DNA of 64,000 bases from DTCV01 sp964641155. GTDB taxonomy: Archaea > Thermoproteota > Thermoprotei_A > Sulfolobales > NBVN01. The notes beneath the pieces were generated by a model that had not been told where the DNA came from, did not search any database, and saw only the letters and a program-made list of their open reading frames with translations. Location of the stretch: NCBI GenBank assembly GCA_964641155.1, contig CAZXJO010000001.1, positions 1-64,000 of the forward strand, given 5' to 3'. This document shows, piece after piece, positions 26,578-36,153 of this stretch. The first letter of the stretch is position 1, and every line of letters begins with the position of its first letter. Both the position numbers and the translations under genes were made by a program.

Positions 26578-27002
26578 CCGATGGTAAGTTCGAACCTAGG
26601 ATAGTGGTATTCGCATGTAATTGGTGTTCCTACGCAGGTATCGATTTAGCAGGGACCTCAAGGATTAAGTACCCACACAACGTGAGGATCGTTAAGGTTA
26701 TGTGTTCGGGTAGGGTGAGTCCCGAGATGGTTTTCAAGGCGTTGGAGGAAGGCGCTGACGGAGTCCTAATAACTGGGTGCCACCCCGGTGACTGCCACTA
26801 CATCTCAGGTAACTATAAGACTATGAGGAGGTACTTACTCCTCAAGAAGGTTCTCAAGGAACTAGGCCTCAGCGAGAGGGTGAGGCTTGAATGGATCTCA
26901 GCGAGCGAGGGTGAGAGGTGGGCTCGGGTGGCTTCAGACTTCGTCGAACATATCCGTAAGTTAGGTCCCCTAAGGCTTAAGGAGGTGTTCAGCGGTGAGT
27001 GA
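26574..27002 (+). CDS. mvhD: MvhD/FlpD-type electron transfer subunit
   Basis: 142 residues. The family pattern is visible: IVVFACNWCSYAGIDLAG, VMCSGRVSPE, ITGCHPGDCHYISGN, with the cysteines of a [2Fe-2S] cluster. The protein links the hydrogenase to HdrA. It lies between hdrA (4 bp overlap) and mvhG (8 bp overlap), which fixes its role. FlpD of formate dehydrogenase is a close relative, but the hydrogenase genes follow directly. Confidence 0.93.
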   Translation: MTDGKFEPRIVVFACNWCSYAGIDLAGTSRIKYPHNVRIVKVMCSGRVSPEMVFKALEEGADGVLITGCHPGDCHYISGNYKTMRRYLLLKKVLKELGLSERVRLEWISASEGERWARVASDFVEHIRKLGPLRLKEVFSGE

Positions 27003-27993
27003 GAAAGTGAGAGTGGCACTGTACTGGTGTGCCAGCTGCGGCGGGTGTGAGGAAGCCTTCGTCGACCTAGCCGAGGAACTGGTAAAGCTGAGTGAGGTTA
27101 TCGAGGTGGTGTTCTGGCCGGTGGCCGTAGACTTCAAGAAGTCCGACGTTGAGGCGTTGCCTGATGGCAGCATCGACGTATCATTCATAAACGGCGGCAT
27201 CAGGCTTACGGAACACGAAGAGATGGTTAAACTACTCAGAAGGAAGTCGAAGCTCGTGGTAGCGTTCGGTAGCTGCGCTCATACGGGAGGTATCCCAGGG
27301 CTTGCAAACCTGTTCAGCAGGGACGAAATACTGAGGTACGCATACGTTGAAGCTCCGTCAGTTGTGAATGCTGAGGAGGTCATGCCTAAGGAGGAGGTCG
27401 TGGTTAATGGCGGTGAGAAACTTGAACTACCTAAGTTGCTGAAGTACGTGAAGAGCTTAGACCAAGTCATAAGTGTGGATTACTACATACCCGGCTGCGC
27501 ACCGCCGCCTGAGGTCGTTAAGAGGTCCTTAGAAGTGTTGTTAAGCGGTAAGCTACCTCCTAAGGGAAGTGTGCTGGGGGCCAGCAATAAGTCCCTATGC
27601 GATGAATGCGAATTAAACAAGACCAAGCCTGAGAAGATCCTGCTGAAGGAACTCAAACGCGTGCACCAAGTTAAATTAGACCTGAGTAAGTGCTATCTCT
27701 CTCAAGGGGTCCTCTGCTTAGGTCCTGTGACTAGGGGTGGTTGCGGAGCCCTCTGCGTCAAGGGAGGCATGCCGTGTACCGGCTGCTTCGGTGCCCTGGA
27801 CAACGTCAAGGACTTCGGTGCTAGGGCGCTGTCATACCTGGCTTCAATACTTGACTTCGATGATGAGGCCCAAGCCGAGAAAATCATCAATGACTACGTT
27901 GCGGATCCCGTAGGTTGGTTCTACAGGTACTCACTCCCTAAGTCGTTAATTAAAGGTAGGTACCAGGAATCGGGAGGTGGTACACATGGGTAA
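26995..27993 (+). CDS. mvhG: [NiFe] hydrogenase small subunit (group 3c-like)
   Basis: 332 residues. The N-terminal cluster motif is LYWCASCGGCEEAF, with further cluster cysteines in GSCAHTGGIPG, YIPGCAPPPEVV and the C-terminal CTGCFGALDNV. No twin-arginine signal is present, so the enzyme is cytoplasmic. GTG start within the end of mvhD. Group 3c follows from the partner genes (mvhD, hdrABC) and should be confirmed by phylogeny. Confidence 0.94.
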   Translation: MSEKVRVALYWCASCGGCEEAFVDLAEELVKLSEVIEVVFWPVAVDFKKSDVEALPDGSIDVSFINGGIRLTEHEEMVKLLRRKSKLVVAFGSCAHTGGIPGLANLFSRDEILRYAYVEAPSVVNAEEVMPKEEVVVNGGEKLELPKLLKYVKSLDQVISVDYYIPGCAPPPEVVKRSLEVLLSGKLPPKGSVLGASNKSLCDECELNKTKPEKILLKELKRVHQVKLDLSKCYLSQGVLCLGPVTRGGCGALCVKGGMPCTGCFGALDNVKDFGARALSYLASILDFDDEAQAEKIINDYVADPVGWFYRYSLPKSLIKGRYQESGGGTHG

Positions 27994-29455
27994 AACCTTA
28001 GTTATAGACCCTATAACTAGGCTGGAAGGACATGGAAAGATAGCCATATTCCTAGACGACAACGGTAACGTGGTCAACGCGTACTTGCAGATACCTGAGT
28101 TAAGAGGGTTTGAGAAGTTCTTAGTTGGTAGACCTGCCGAGGACGCACCGCAAATCACCTCTAGAATCTGCGGTGTGTGTCCCACAGCACACCACATGGC
28201 TGCCACAAAGGCGTTAGACGATCTCTACTCCGTAGAGCCGCCGTCACCGGCTAAGAAAATAAGGGAACTAGTTTACAACCTGTTCATGTTCGAGGACCAT
28301 GCACTACATCTCTACATCTTAGGAGGTCCTGACTTCATAGTTGGTCCGAAAGCACCCAAGTCTGAAAGGAACGTATTCGGTGTGTTGAGGAAGGTGGGTT
28401 CCGAAGTAGGTTTAAAGGTCATTAAAGCTAGGAAGACTGCTAGGGATATGATAACGGCGATTGCTGGTAAGGTCATCCACCCAGTCTTCGGCTTACCTGG
28501 AGGTGTCGCTAAGCCTATTGATGAGGGGTTGAGGAATAAGTTATTAGAGACCGCTGACATGTTAGTGGAGTTTGCGTTATTCACCCGTAAAGTCTTCAAA
28601 GACATCGTCCTCTCGAATAAGGAATACATCGACCTAATACTCAGCGATGCATACACACATAGGACATACTACATGGGCTTAGTAGACAACGCCAACAGGG
28701 TTAACTTCTACGACGGCATGTTAAGGGTTGTGGACCCCAACGGTAGGGAGTTCGCCAAGTTCGATGTACGCGATTACTTAGAACACATAGCTGAGCACGT
28801 GGAGCCGTGGACTTACGTCAGGTTCTCATATTTAAGGAACGTTGGTTGGAAAGGGTTTAAGGATGGGGAAGACAGCGGTGTGTTCGCGGTGGCACCGCTG
28901 GCCAGGCTTAACGTCGCCGATGGTATGGCTACGCCGCAAGCGCAGGAGGCCTACGAAGAAATGTACGGGGTCATAGGGTCCAAGCCTGTACATCACACGT
29001 TAGCAATGCACTGGGCAAGGGTTGTAGAGCTTATACAGGCCGCCGAGAAGGTTAAGGAGTTAGCTGAAGACCCTGAAATTACAGAGCCGAACGTTAGGAA
29101 CATACCCGAGGAACCTAAAGGTGTGGGTATCGGGGTTGTTGAGGCACCTCGTGGAGTGCTAATACATCATTACGAAACCGATCATAGAGGCATGATAAGG
29201 AAGGCCAACTTACTGGTAGCCACACAGCACAACTCCGCCAGAATATCGATGTCAGTGAGCAAGGCCGCTAAAAACCTAATAAAGAACGGTGAGGTGGATG
29301 AGGGGATCCTGAACATGATAGAGATGGCGTACAGGGCGTATGACCCATGTCACGCATGCGCAACCCACAACCTACCTGGAGGACTGAAACTAACTCTCCA
29401 CATCTATGACATGCGTGGAAACCTGCTGAAAGTAGTTGAACTTAGTGACAAATGA
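27986..29455 (+). CDS. mvhA: [NiFe] hydrogenase large subunit (group 3c-like)
   Basis: 489 residues. The two nickel-binding motifs are RICGVCPTAHHMA near residue 60 and DPCHACATH close to the C-terminus. About 29 residues follow the last motif, more than the short peptide usually left for a maturation protease to remove, which is worth checking. ATG 27986 after GGAGGTG is preferred over GTG 27977. No maturation genes (hyp) or endopeptidase lie in this window. NikR at 8146 may reflect nickel demand. Confidence 0.95.
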   Translation: MGKTLVIDPITRLEGHGKIAIFLDDNGNVVNAYLQIPELRGFEKFLVGRPAEDAPQITSRICGVCPTAHHMAATKALDDLYSVEPPSPAKKIRELVYNLFMFEDHALHLYILGGPDFIVGPKAPKSERNVFGVLRKVGSEVGLKVIKARKTARDMITAIAGKVIHPVFGLPGGVAKPIDEGLRNKLLETADMLVEFALFTRKVFKDIVLSNKEYIDLILSDAYTHRTYYMGLVDNANRVNFYDGMLRVVDPNGREFAKFDVRDYLEHIAEHVEPWTYVRFSYLRNVGWKGFKDGEDSGVFAVAPLARLNVADGMATPQAQEAYEEMYGVIGSKPVHHTLAMHWARVVELIQAAEKVKELAEDPEITEPNVRNIPEEPKGVGIGVVEAPRGVLIHHYETDHRGMIRKANLLVATQHNSARISMSVSKAAKNLIKNGEVDEGILNMIEMAYRAYDPCHACATHNLPGGLKLTLHIYDMRGNLLKVVELSDK

Positions 29456-29687
29456 AAATCCTCAAAGCTTACTAAATTGAATGCATTTTTCCGAAATGCT
29501 AAACACATCACATAGAGGCTATCTCCGCAGCACCTTGTGTCCCTATAAGGAATTTATAAGTTTAAACATGAGCGTTCACAAGTTCTTAGGGCCGCCCTTA
29601 ACACGCAACCAACACGGCAAACAAACCAAAGTACTTCACCTACCAATGAGGTAATCATAGAGTCCGTGCTGAGGAAGCCTCAGATGG
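29456..29687. other. Intergenic region after the mvh operon
   Basis: 232 bp. A T-rich stretch (ATTTTTCC near 29485) may be the terminator of the operon. A TATA-like TTTATAAGTTTAAA lies around 29551-29564. No open frame or RNA gene is recognisable before the tRNA. Confidence 0.35.
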
Positions 29688-29761
<74 letters not shown>

Positions 29762-29843
29762 CCAACCAAGATAACTGAATACGTTAGGTCTAATAAATAC
29801 TTTGATTCCATCTCACGGTGACTTCCACCTCAGCGTTCCTTAA

Positions 29844-30305
29844 CTACTCCTCACGCTTCTCAATCTCTTTGAACCAGTATTTCTCCCTCATTAGATCAAT
29901 CTTCTTCTTCCCTTTCTCTGTCAGCATCACCACACCGCCTGATATCTCCACGATTCCCTCTTCCTTCAACATCGTTAAGACTGCGTTTATGGTTTCCCTA
30001 TCCTCTGACAAATGAGTCATTAGGCTATCTAGGCTTGTGGCTTCAGCACCCCTCAAATAGTTCAATACGTCCGCTAAGTTCCTATCCGTTAATGCCGCCC
30101 TACCTCTACCTACGGTATCCTCATCACCTGCAGGGGAAATCTCCTGCCTCTCACCGGACTCACCACCTCTGAGTGCTTTTGGTGATGTGAAGAGAGATAC
30201 AGCTATGATGACCAAAGCTATCACCGCAGAAGCTACTATCAATAACCATAAGATGTTGGTCAGCTGTGTGAGGTCAAAAACATCAATAAGCTGTAATATT
30301 ATCAT
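29844..30305 (-). CDS. Membrane-anchored winged-helix protein, possible ArnR-like regulator
   Basis: 153 residues. One N-terminal membrane helix (about 17-40, ILWLLIVASAVIALVIIAVS) is followed by a charged linker and a C-terminal winged helix-turn-helix (about 75-145: LNYLRGAEATSLDSLMTHL, then INAVLTMLKEEGIVEISGGVV). The stop-start overlap with the secreted-protein gene is 4 bp. In Sulfolobales, the membrane-bound wHTH regulator ArnR lies next to the archaellum operon; here the domain order is reversed. A role in archaellum control is inferred from position only. Confidence 0.65.
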   Translation of the reverse strand: MIILQLIDVFDLTQLTNILWLLIVASAVIALVIIAVSLFTSPKALRGGESGERQEISPAGDEDTVGRGRAALTDRNLADVLNYLRGAEATSLDSLMTHLSEDRETINAVLTMLKEEGIVEISGGVVMLTEKGKKKIDLMREKYWFKEIEKREE

Positions 30306-32653
30306 CTTCTCCTTCTCCTACCAAGTAAGAAGAGAAAAACACCGGTAACCGCTGAAGCCCCCAGTATCATGTAAAGGTATTCCTGCCTCAGTAATACCGG
30401 TGATGAAACGCTCAGCATTTCGGTGTTACTCTCCACCTGAAGTGTTGGAACCTGAACCTTGACCTGGTAAGTACCTTCCCGCTCCGGGGCCGTGAAACTC
30501 ACCGCCTTCGAATCACCTGCTGTAATTAAGTCGGAGGACACGGTGGTCCAACTACCCCCTACTTGAATAAGCAGTACCACAGGCGTGGGGGCCGTCGGCG
30601 GCGGATACAGAGTTACTTTTGCTGTTACCTTACTCAGAGGTTCTACAGACTTATTCAGTAGTTCTAATCTTACGGTCCTCACAATCTCAATAACGTTTAA
30701 AGTCCCGGTAGCTGATATCCCCTTACCGGGGATTTCGGCTAATACAGTGTACTTACCGGCTTTTAAGGGAGCTTTAACATCCAGCTTAGCGATACCTAAA
30801 TCATCAGTTTCAGCACTGTACGAGCTGACTACGCTAGAATCCTGAAGAACCGATAGTTTAACAGCGTATCTCTGCTTAGGTGTAATGGTTATTGAGTAAC
30901 TCACTAAGGCGTTGACTTCAGCAGTTGTGGACGTGGGGGTAATAATCATCGATGGCTTAATGACATTTACTTCACTCGTATTACATATCATAGCACCGTA
31001 CACTGAAGCGCATGCAGTGATGTTTAACACTCCCTCCCCTGGCAAATCCTTCACGAGGGTGCTTGCCTCACCATTAACTATCGGGAGCGTGCTATTGACG
31101 ATCAATGCCTCCCTATAAGTGATGTAGAGATTGCCTTGAACAATACCTTCTGGTTGCGGATGTAGTCTGACTTTAACCTCCAAAGGCTCTCCATATATTA
31201 CAGAACTTTTAACGTCTAGATTGAGTGTGGGCGTCCCAACCACCGTAAGGGCCTTAGGTAAGCTCTCAACCCTCCTGAACTTGGAAACAACCACGGCTTT
31301 CACCAGGTACTTACCGGGGTCTAACCTGACCTCGAATGATTCGCTCCCCTCACCGTCGCAGACAACAACCTCACCCACCTCAACCCATTCGTAAAGGGTG
31401 GGTTCCCTGTAAACGATCTTTGCAGGAACGCATAAGGGTAGCGCGGGACGTAGCCTAATCAGTAGGGAAACCTTGGAACCTTTAAATGTTGTATCGGGAA
31501 CGACGTCTAATGATATATCACCTACTAGGTCCACTACCCTCTCAGATGGGAATACGTTGACCCTAACCGTGGGGCTGTACACTGTCGCGTTACCGCCTAT
31601 TGAAGAGATGAGGACCTTGACCCTAAACGTATGTGTCATGTACTCGTATCCGGGCAGTACGTTTTCAGCGACCCAAGGGATTGCGAACATGCCTGATGCA
31701 TTAGACGTTACCACGCTACTAATGACCCATACGTTACCGATGAGCCTTTCGAGAATTACTTGACCAACTGTGGGTGGTGTTAGGGTACCTGTGAAAACGA
31801 CTTGAGTACCCTCCATAACTACGGACTTATCCACGTTTAAGGTGATGCTAAGCCTTCCGCCGACCTCCAATATTCCTAAAGCGCTAGCCTCCTCCTGAAC
31901 ACCCCCCGGCAAGTAATACACGGCTTTGACCTTAACGTAGTAGATCCCTGGTGTGTAGTGCTTGAAGACCGTCGTCGCAACTTTCCTAGACTCTAGTCCA
32001 CCCAACCTGTCTATCGTAACCCTATCAACGACCGACTCGTTAATGTAGAAAGTGATGACCACGCTATTAACGCTTTCAGCCACGGTGTTGCGTATTAACG
32101 CACTTATATTTACCCTAGTGATGGATTCGAACAAGAAGTTGTAGTCGGGAACATCGTTAACGAATACGTTAATGCTTAACCTAGCAGTTTTCGTGGACAC
32201 AAATACCGGGAGGTCTATTAAGGCCTCGTACCTCCTACCATCTATGTAGCCCTCCACGAGGACCTTAAGGTCGTTCCTATCGGTCACACTGCCATTAGTA
32301 CTGAAGTAGAACGAAGAAACAACGAACCGAATCTCATCCCTGATGACTGGTCTGGTCGATGAGATAGAACCCGCAGACTTAGACACCAACTCATTACCAT
32401 CACTAGTGACGATCCTAACAATTATGTGGAGATCCTTCCCTGGAGGTGCCGTATTGAGCGTGGCGACCAATGCGACATACCCTAAATCACCAATGTACCA
32501 AGGCATTGACGAATAGAGAGAGATATCGAAGATCCATAAGCCGCTATCATCAAGCCAGGCCACGGACTTCCTAACGACTAGTGGGGGGAAATCAGAGCTT
32601 TGGGAGTTGGTCAGTACTGGTAAATTCTGCAGCAAAAGCAGTGAAAATATCAC
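30302..32653 (-). CDS. Large secreted Ig-like repeat protein with C-terminal anchor
   Basis: 783 residues. A signal peptide (IFSLLLLQNLPVLT) leads; the bulk is a series of beta-sandwich segments of the bacterial Ig-like type (phrases such as KGSKVSLLIRLRP, TLNLDVKSSVIYGEPLEVKV, VSYSITITPKQRYAVKLSV, PGKYLVKAVVV). One membrane helix and a RRRRR-like tail end the protein, so it should be anchored facing outside. GTG start. A TATA-like box lies near 32715 on this strand, between arlJ and this gene. It may be a surface or adhesion protein tied to the motility locus. Confidence 0.75.
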   Translation of the reverse strand: MIFSLLLLQNLPVLTNSQSSDFPPLVVRKSVAWLDDSGLWIFDISLYSSMPWYIGDLGYVALVATLNTAPPGKDLHIIVRIVTSDGNELVSKSAGSISSTRPVIRDEIRFVVSSFYFSTNGSVTDRNDLKVLVEGYIDGRRYEALIDLPVFVSTKTARLSINVFVNDVPDYNFLFESITRVNISALIRNTVAESVNSVVITFYINESVVDRVTIDRLGGLESRKVATTVFKHYTPGIYYVKVKAVYYLPGGVQEEASALGILEVGGRLSITLNVDKSVVMEGTQVVFTGTLTPPTVGQVILERLIGNVWVISSVVTSNASGMFAIPWVAENVLPGYEYMTHTFRVKVLISSIGGNATVYSPTVRVNVFPSERVVDLVGDISLDVVPDTTFKGSKVSLLIRLRPALPLCVPAKIVYREPTLYEWVEVGEVVVCDGEGSESFEVRLDPGKYLVKAVVVSKFRRVESLPKALTVVGTPTLNLDVKSSVIYGEPLEVKVRLHPQPEGIVQGNLYITYREALIVNSTLPIVNGEASTLVKDLPGEGVLNITACASVYGAMICNTSEVNVIKPSMIITPTSTTAEVNALVSYSITITPKQRYAVKLSVLQDSSVVSSYSAETDDLGIAKLDVKAPLKAGKYTVLAEIPGKGISATGTLNVIEIVRTVRLELLNKSVEPLSKVTAKVTLYPPPTAPTPVVLLIQVGGSWTTVSSDLITAGDSKAVSFTAPEREGTYQVKVQVPTLQVESNTEMLSVSSPVLLRQEYLYMILGASAVTGVFLFLLGRRRRR

Positions 32654-32730
32654 ACATGCTGAACTCAGATACCTCCATAAAGCCAGGACATATCCCCAAA
32701 CAATTACGTAACCCCATTTTATAAGATTAG

Positions 32731-34362
32731 CTATGTTAAGGCTATGATCGGTGGTATAAGTAGGCCGCCGAAAAGTATATTCATCATCAACCTCATCCCG
32801 ACCACGGCACCGCTAGTAACTATGAGTAATATGGAGACTTGCTGCCAAAAACTTTCCGGCACACCTCCGTAAGCTAGTTTAATGGCTAACGCGTTCATTA
32901 TGGTCAGTGAGGCCAGGAAAATTATGGTGAGGTTATTTATTATAGCTATGACCTCTGGTGGCACTACGAATATTGGGAGCCCGTAAAATTCCGCGACTTC
33001 AATACCTGTGGTGAGTGCTTGGATATAATCTGAAAACATTTTAATGAGACTTATGACAGTCATGCTTATAGCTGAGACCAAGGCCTGCATTATGTACGTA
33101 GTTGCTTCGAAGGTTCTAGCGACCCTCTCCCTAGCACTTCTTAAATCGTTTATCCTAGTAAGGATGTCGCTTAAAATAGTTCCAACGCTATTGACGTTAC
33201 CCCCAACGTCGACGGTATCTACGAATATGTTAGTAGATCTCATGATCAACTCGCTCCACGTATCGAATATGAAGTGCTTCCAAGCTATTTTGGGGTCGAT
33301 CCCATTACTGATTTTAGAATACAGTAAGGCCAAATACCTCATAAGGGGCCCGAAATCACTCATAAGCATTGAGTGAAGGGCCCTAGCGTAGTTAGGTATG
33401 ACGGCGTAGGTCAATCCAAAACTACGTATGAATATGGTGTAGAAGGTCTCCAAAGACCTTATCCTGTTCTCCAGTCTCCTGGCAACTAGGCCGGGTATTA
33501 AGAGCGCGCCGCTCGCAACCATTAAGGAGTACTCCAAACCGTTAAACACTGTGTACGCTAGGTAACCTAACGCGATGGCTGCAGGGATCGAGAAAATTAA
33601 GGATACCCTATACCTTCTGTAAATCGCTGAGGGTTTCGGCCTAACCCTCGGTGTCAACCATTCCTTGGGGACGACTACGTAGATTACAGCAGTGAACAGA
33701 GCTACCAACGACGCAGAACCTATAAGTGTCATTACGTAGATATTTATATCACCGCCTGTAATCATCAACAGCACTGCCATAACTGTGAGTATGAACGCTG
33801 CTGAACTCATTAAAGTCGTGTGAAGACCTAGAACGATCCTCATAACGTCTATAGACCTGTAGTACTGTGATTGATAATTCCTCCTCATAGCTGATAACTC
33901 AACTTGCAAGAAGTTTACCGGATCTTCACCAGTTCTTAAGACCTCACTGAACCTCAATAAGAAGTCAGTAAACACCCTATTCCTAGCGCTCCTGGACACG
34001 TGCCTTATAGCTGATACGAATCCGTAAGCCCAATCAACAGCTAATGTAGCTATCCTGTTCAAGCTCTCCCCGTAGTCCCCATAACCACCCACAATGCAAT
34101 TTAACTGAAATAACCTCTTACGAGGTGGTTTCCCAGTAGATATCGCGTACATATGTATGAGGAGGAAGAGTAAGTCTAAGTCAATTGCAGCGAACTTAAA
34201 CCTACTCCTTAAAATAGGTAGGCCTACCCTCAGAATACCTACTGCCGCAGGTACTAGGAGCAGTGGCACATACAATAGTTCCCCGAAGTATATCACTACT
34301 GCCAGCGTAGAGAACAGCGATGCCAGAAAGTACTTATCAGCAAACCTCCTGGCAACCGACAT
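32731..34362 (-). CDS. arlJ: Archaellum membrane platform protein ArlJ (FlaJ)
   Basis: 543 residues of the T2SF/TadC-like family. Cytoplasmic T2SF regions (about 120-170 and 330-440) alternate with groups of hydrophobic helices (near 20-50, 190-230, 255-290 and 440-540). ArlJ is the polytopic anchor on which ArlI acts. It follows arlI with an 11-bp gap, last of the core arl genes. Confidence 0.93.
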   Translation of the reverse strand: MSVARRFADKYFLASLFSTLAVVIYFGELLYVPLLLVPAAVGILRVGLPILRSRFKFAAIDLDLLFLLIHMYAISTGKPPRKRLFQLNCIVGGYGDYGESLNRIATLAVDWAYGFVSAIRHVSRSARNRVFTDFLLRFSEVLRTGEDPVNFLQVELSAMRRNYQSQYYRSIDVMRIVLGLHTTLMSSAAFILTVMAVLLMITGGDINIYVMTLIGSASLVALFTAVIYVVVPKEWLTPRVRPKPSAIYRRYRVSLIFSIPAAIALGYLAYTVFNGLEYSLMVASGALLIPGLVARRLENRIRSLETFYTIFIRSFGLTYAVIPNYARALHSMLMSDFGPLMRYLALLYSKISNGIDPKIAWKHFIFDTWSELIMRSTNIFVDTVDVGGNVNSVGTILSDILTRINDLRSARERVARTFEATTYIMQALVSAISMTVISLIKMFSDYIQALTTGIEVAEFYGLPIFVVPPEVIAIINNLTIIFLASLTIMNALAIKLAYGGVPESFWQQVSILLIVTSGAVVGMRLMMNILFGGLLIPPIIALT

Positions 34363-34373
34363 GAACTTCCAAC

Positions 34374-36152
34374 CTACTTAACTAAGTCACCCCTACGGAT
34401 CTTATTTAAAGCCTCTTCAAGGCCGCTGATCACCGCGTAGGGGGTCTCCTCCTTAGAAGATGCTTTAGCCTTACTGTCAACTATGTTGAACACCCTAACA
34501 ATGACCTTAAACACGTCGTAGTAGTTAAAGATCTTCTTCGAGATTAATTCCTTAAGTATGTTAGCCCTTAAGTTAAGCTCATCATATATCAAAGTCATGT
34601 TCCTCCTAGAAATACCTCTAGCTACAGCTATTTTCTCCTCAAGCAAGTAACTAGTACCCCTCCCCCTGAAGGTGAACCTATCCTTAACCGGGTCCCAGGT
34701 ATATATCGGTACGAATATGACTGACTTGGACTTGGGGTCGTAGCCAACGATTTCGTTGACACTTATTACCCTCCTCATTAGGATACCTTCCTTATAGACT
34801 GCGCTCTGAATCAACACGAAGTTCAAGTTATCTATGTGTGTGATGGGTACGTTGATGGGTGGTGAGGTCAGCCTCTGAATAAGTCTTTCAACACTGCCCG
34901 CATGGAACGTCGCAAGCACTGGGTGCCCTGTCTGCATGGCTTGGAACGCTACGTTACCCTCAGCACCTCTGATCTCACCGACTATTATGTAGTTGGGTCT
35001 CTGCCTCAGAGCTGCTTTAAGTAGGTCGAAGAGGGTTACGCTGGTCTCTAAGCTGCCTGTGTCCCTAGTTAGCTCACGTAACCAATTCTCGTGAGGTGCC
35101 TGGATTTCCGCTGTGTCCTCTATGGAGACTATCTTAGCCGTGGGCCTTATAAAAGCAATTATACTGTTCAGCGTTGTAGTTTTCCCTGATGCTGTCTCCC
35201 CACTCACGAATCCGCTCATACCCTCTAATAAGAGCATCCATATGTAAGCAGCTACGAAGACATCCATGGTTCCTAGGCTTATAAGCTCGGTCACACTCAT
35301 AGGTACCTTACTGAACTTCCTGATAGTGAAGCTACTTCCCTTAAGGCTTACATCACCTCCGAAGACAATGTTGATCCTACTGCCGTCGGGTAGTGTGGCA
35401 TCGACTATGGGCCTCGCATGACTCACGGGCTTACCTATTCTCTCGCTCAGCTCTATGATGAACTTGTCAAGTTCTTCAGAGGTGTTGAAGTATATGTTGG
35501 TCTCCAAAGGTCCGAAAACCTTGTGCACTAAGTAGACGTAGCCGACGCCGTTACAGTATATATCCTCAATGTATTTGTCCTTAAGCAACGGTTCAAGGAC
35601 GCCTAATCCAGCCTTATCCCTCACTAAGTGATATACTAAGTTGCTGTAATCATTGGGAGTTACTGGTACTCTCTTCAACTTAGTTAAAGCTTTATTCCTG
35701 TTCCTGTTAACCAACTCACCATAATTGATCGACTCATTAACTACCTCAACGACCTTACCAAGCGCTTTAAGCAGTACGCTCTTCCTCTCGGAAAGGTCTG
35801 AAGATATGTCCTCCTCAGTCAGAACTTCCGCTAACCTCTCCTCTACAATCCTGAAAAGTTCTTGAGGGGGTCTGGGAGGTTCTATAATTACGTATTTCCT
35901 AAAACCTGAGGTAGTACCCCCGGGAGGCATGTAGACATGTACGAATATTCCCTCATCAATTACGTAAAGTAAGTTAACGTTTACAGCCTTCTTCAGACTA
36001 CTGAGTAAGTCCTGACCAAGGAATTGGGGAACTCCGACACTTGTTGAGATCTCCTTAATGTACTTCCCTAGGTATGGGTACTTCCTGGATAGGTTTATGA
36101 GCTCTTGAGTACTGCCCCAACTAAATTCTGGTTCGAATAAATAGCGCATCAC
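34374..36152 (-). CDS. arlI: Archaellum assembly and rotation ATPase ArlI (FlaI)
   Basis: 592 residues; secretion ATPase of the GspE/PilT type that drives filament assembly and rotation. The N-terminal domain occupies about 1-200; the RecA-like domain has Walker A SGETASGKTTTLN, the Asp box SIEDTAEIQAPHENW, Walker B NYIIVGEIRGAEG and the His box ATFHAGSVERLIQRL. It is somewhat longer than commonly seen, mostly at the N-terminus. One bp separates it from arlH. Confidence 0.95.
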   Translation of the reverse strand: MMRYLFEPEFSWGSTQELINLSRKYPYLGKYIKEISTSVGVPQFLGQDLLSSLKKAVNVNLLYVIDEGIFVHVYMPPGGTTSGFRKYVIIEPPRPPQELFRIVEERLAEVLTEEDISSDLSERKSVLLKALGKVVEVVNESINYGELVNRNRNKALTKLKRVPVTPNDYSNLVYHLVRDKAGLGVLEPLLKDKYIEDIYCNGVGYVYLVHKVFGPLETNIYFNTSEELDKFIIELSERIGKPVSHARPIVDATLPDGSRINIVFGGDVSLKGSSFTIRKFSKVPMSVTELISLGTMDVFVAAYIWMLLLEGMSGFVSGETASGKTTTLNSIIAFIRPTAKIVSIEDTAEIQAPHENWLRELTRDTGSLETSVTLFDLLKAALRQRPNYIIVGEIRGAEGNVAFQAMQTGHPVLATFHAGSVERLIQRLTSPPINVPITHIDNLNFVLIQSAVYKEGILMRRVISVNEIVGYDPKSKSVIFVPIYTWDPVKDRFTFRGRGTSYLLEEKIAVARGISRRNMTLIYDELNLRANILKELISKKIFNYYDVFKVIVRVFNIVDSKAKASSKEETPYAVISGLEEALNKIRRGDLVK

Positions 36153-36153
36153 C

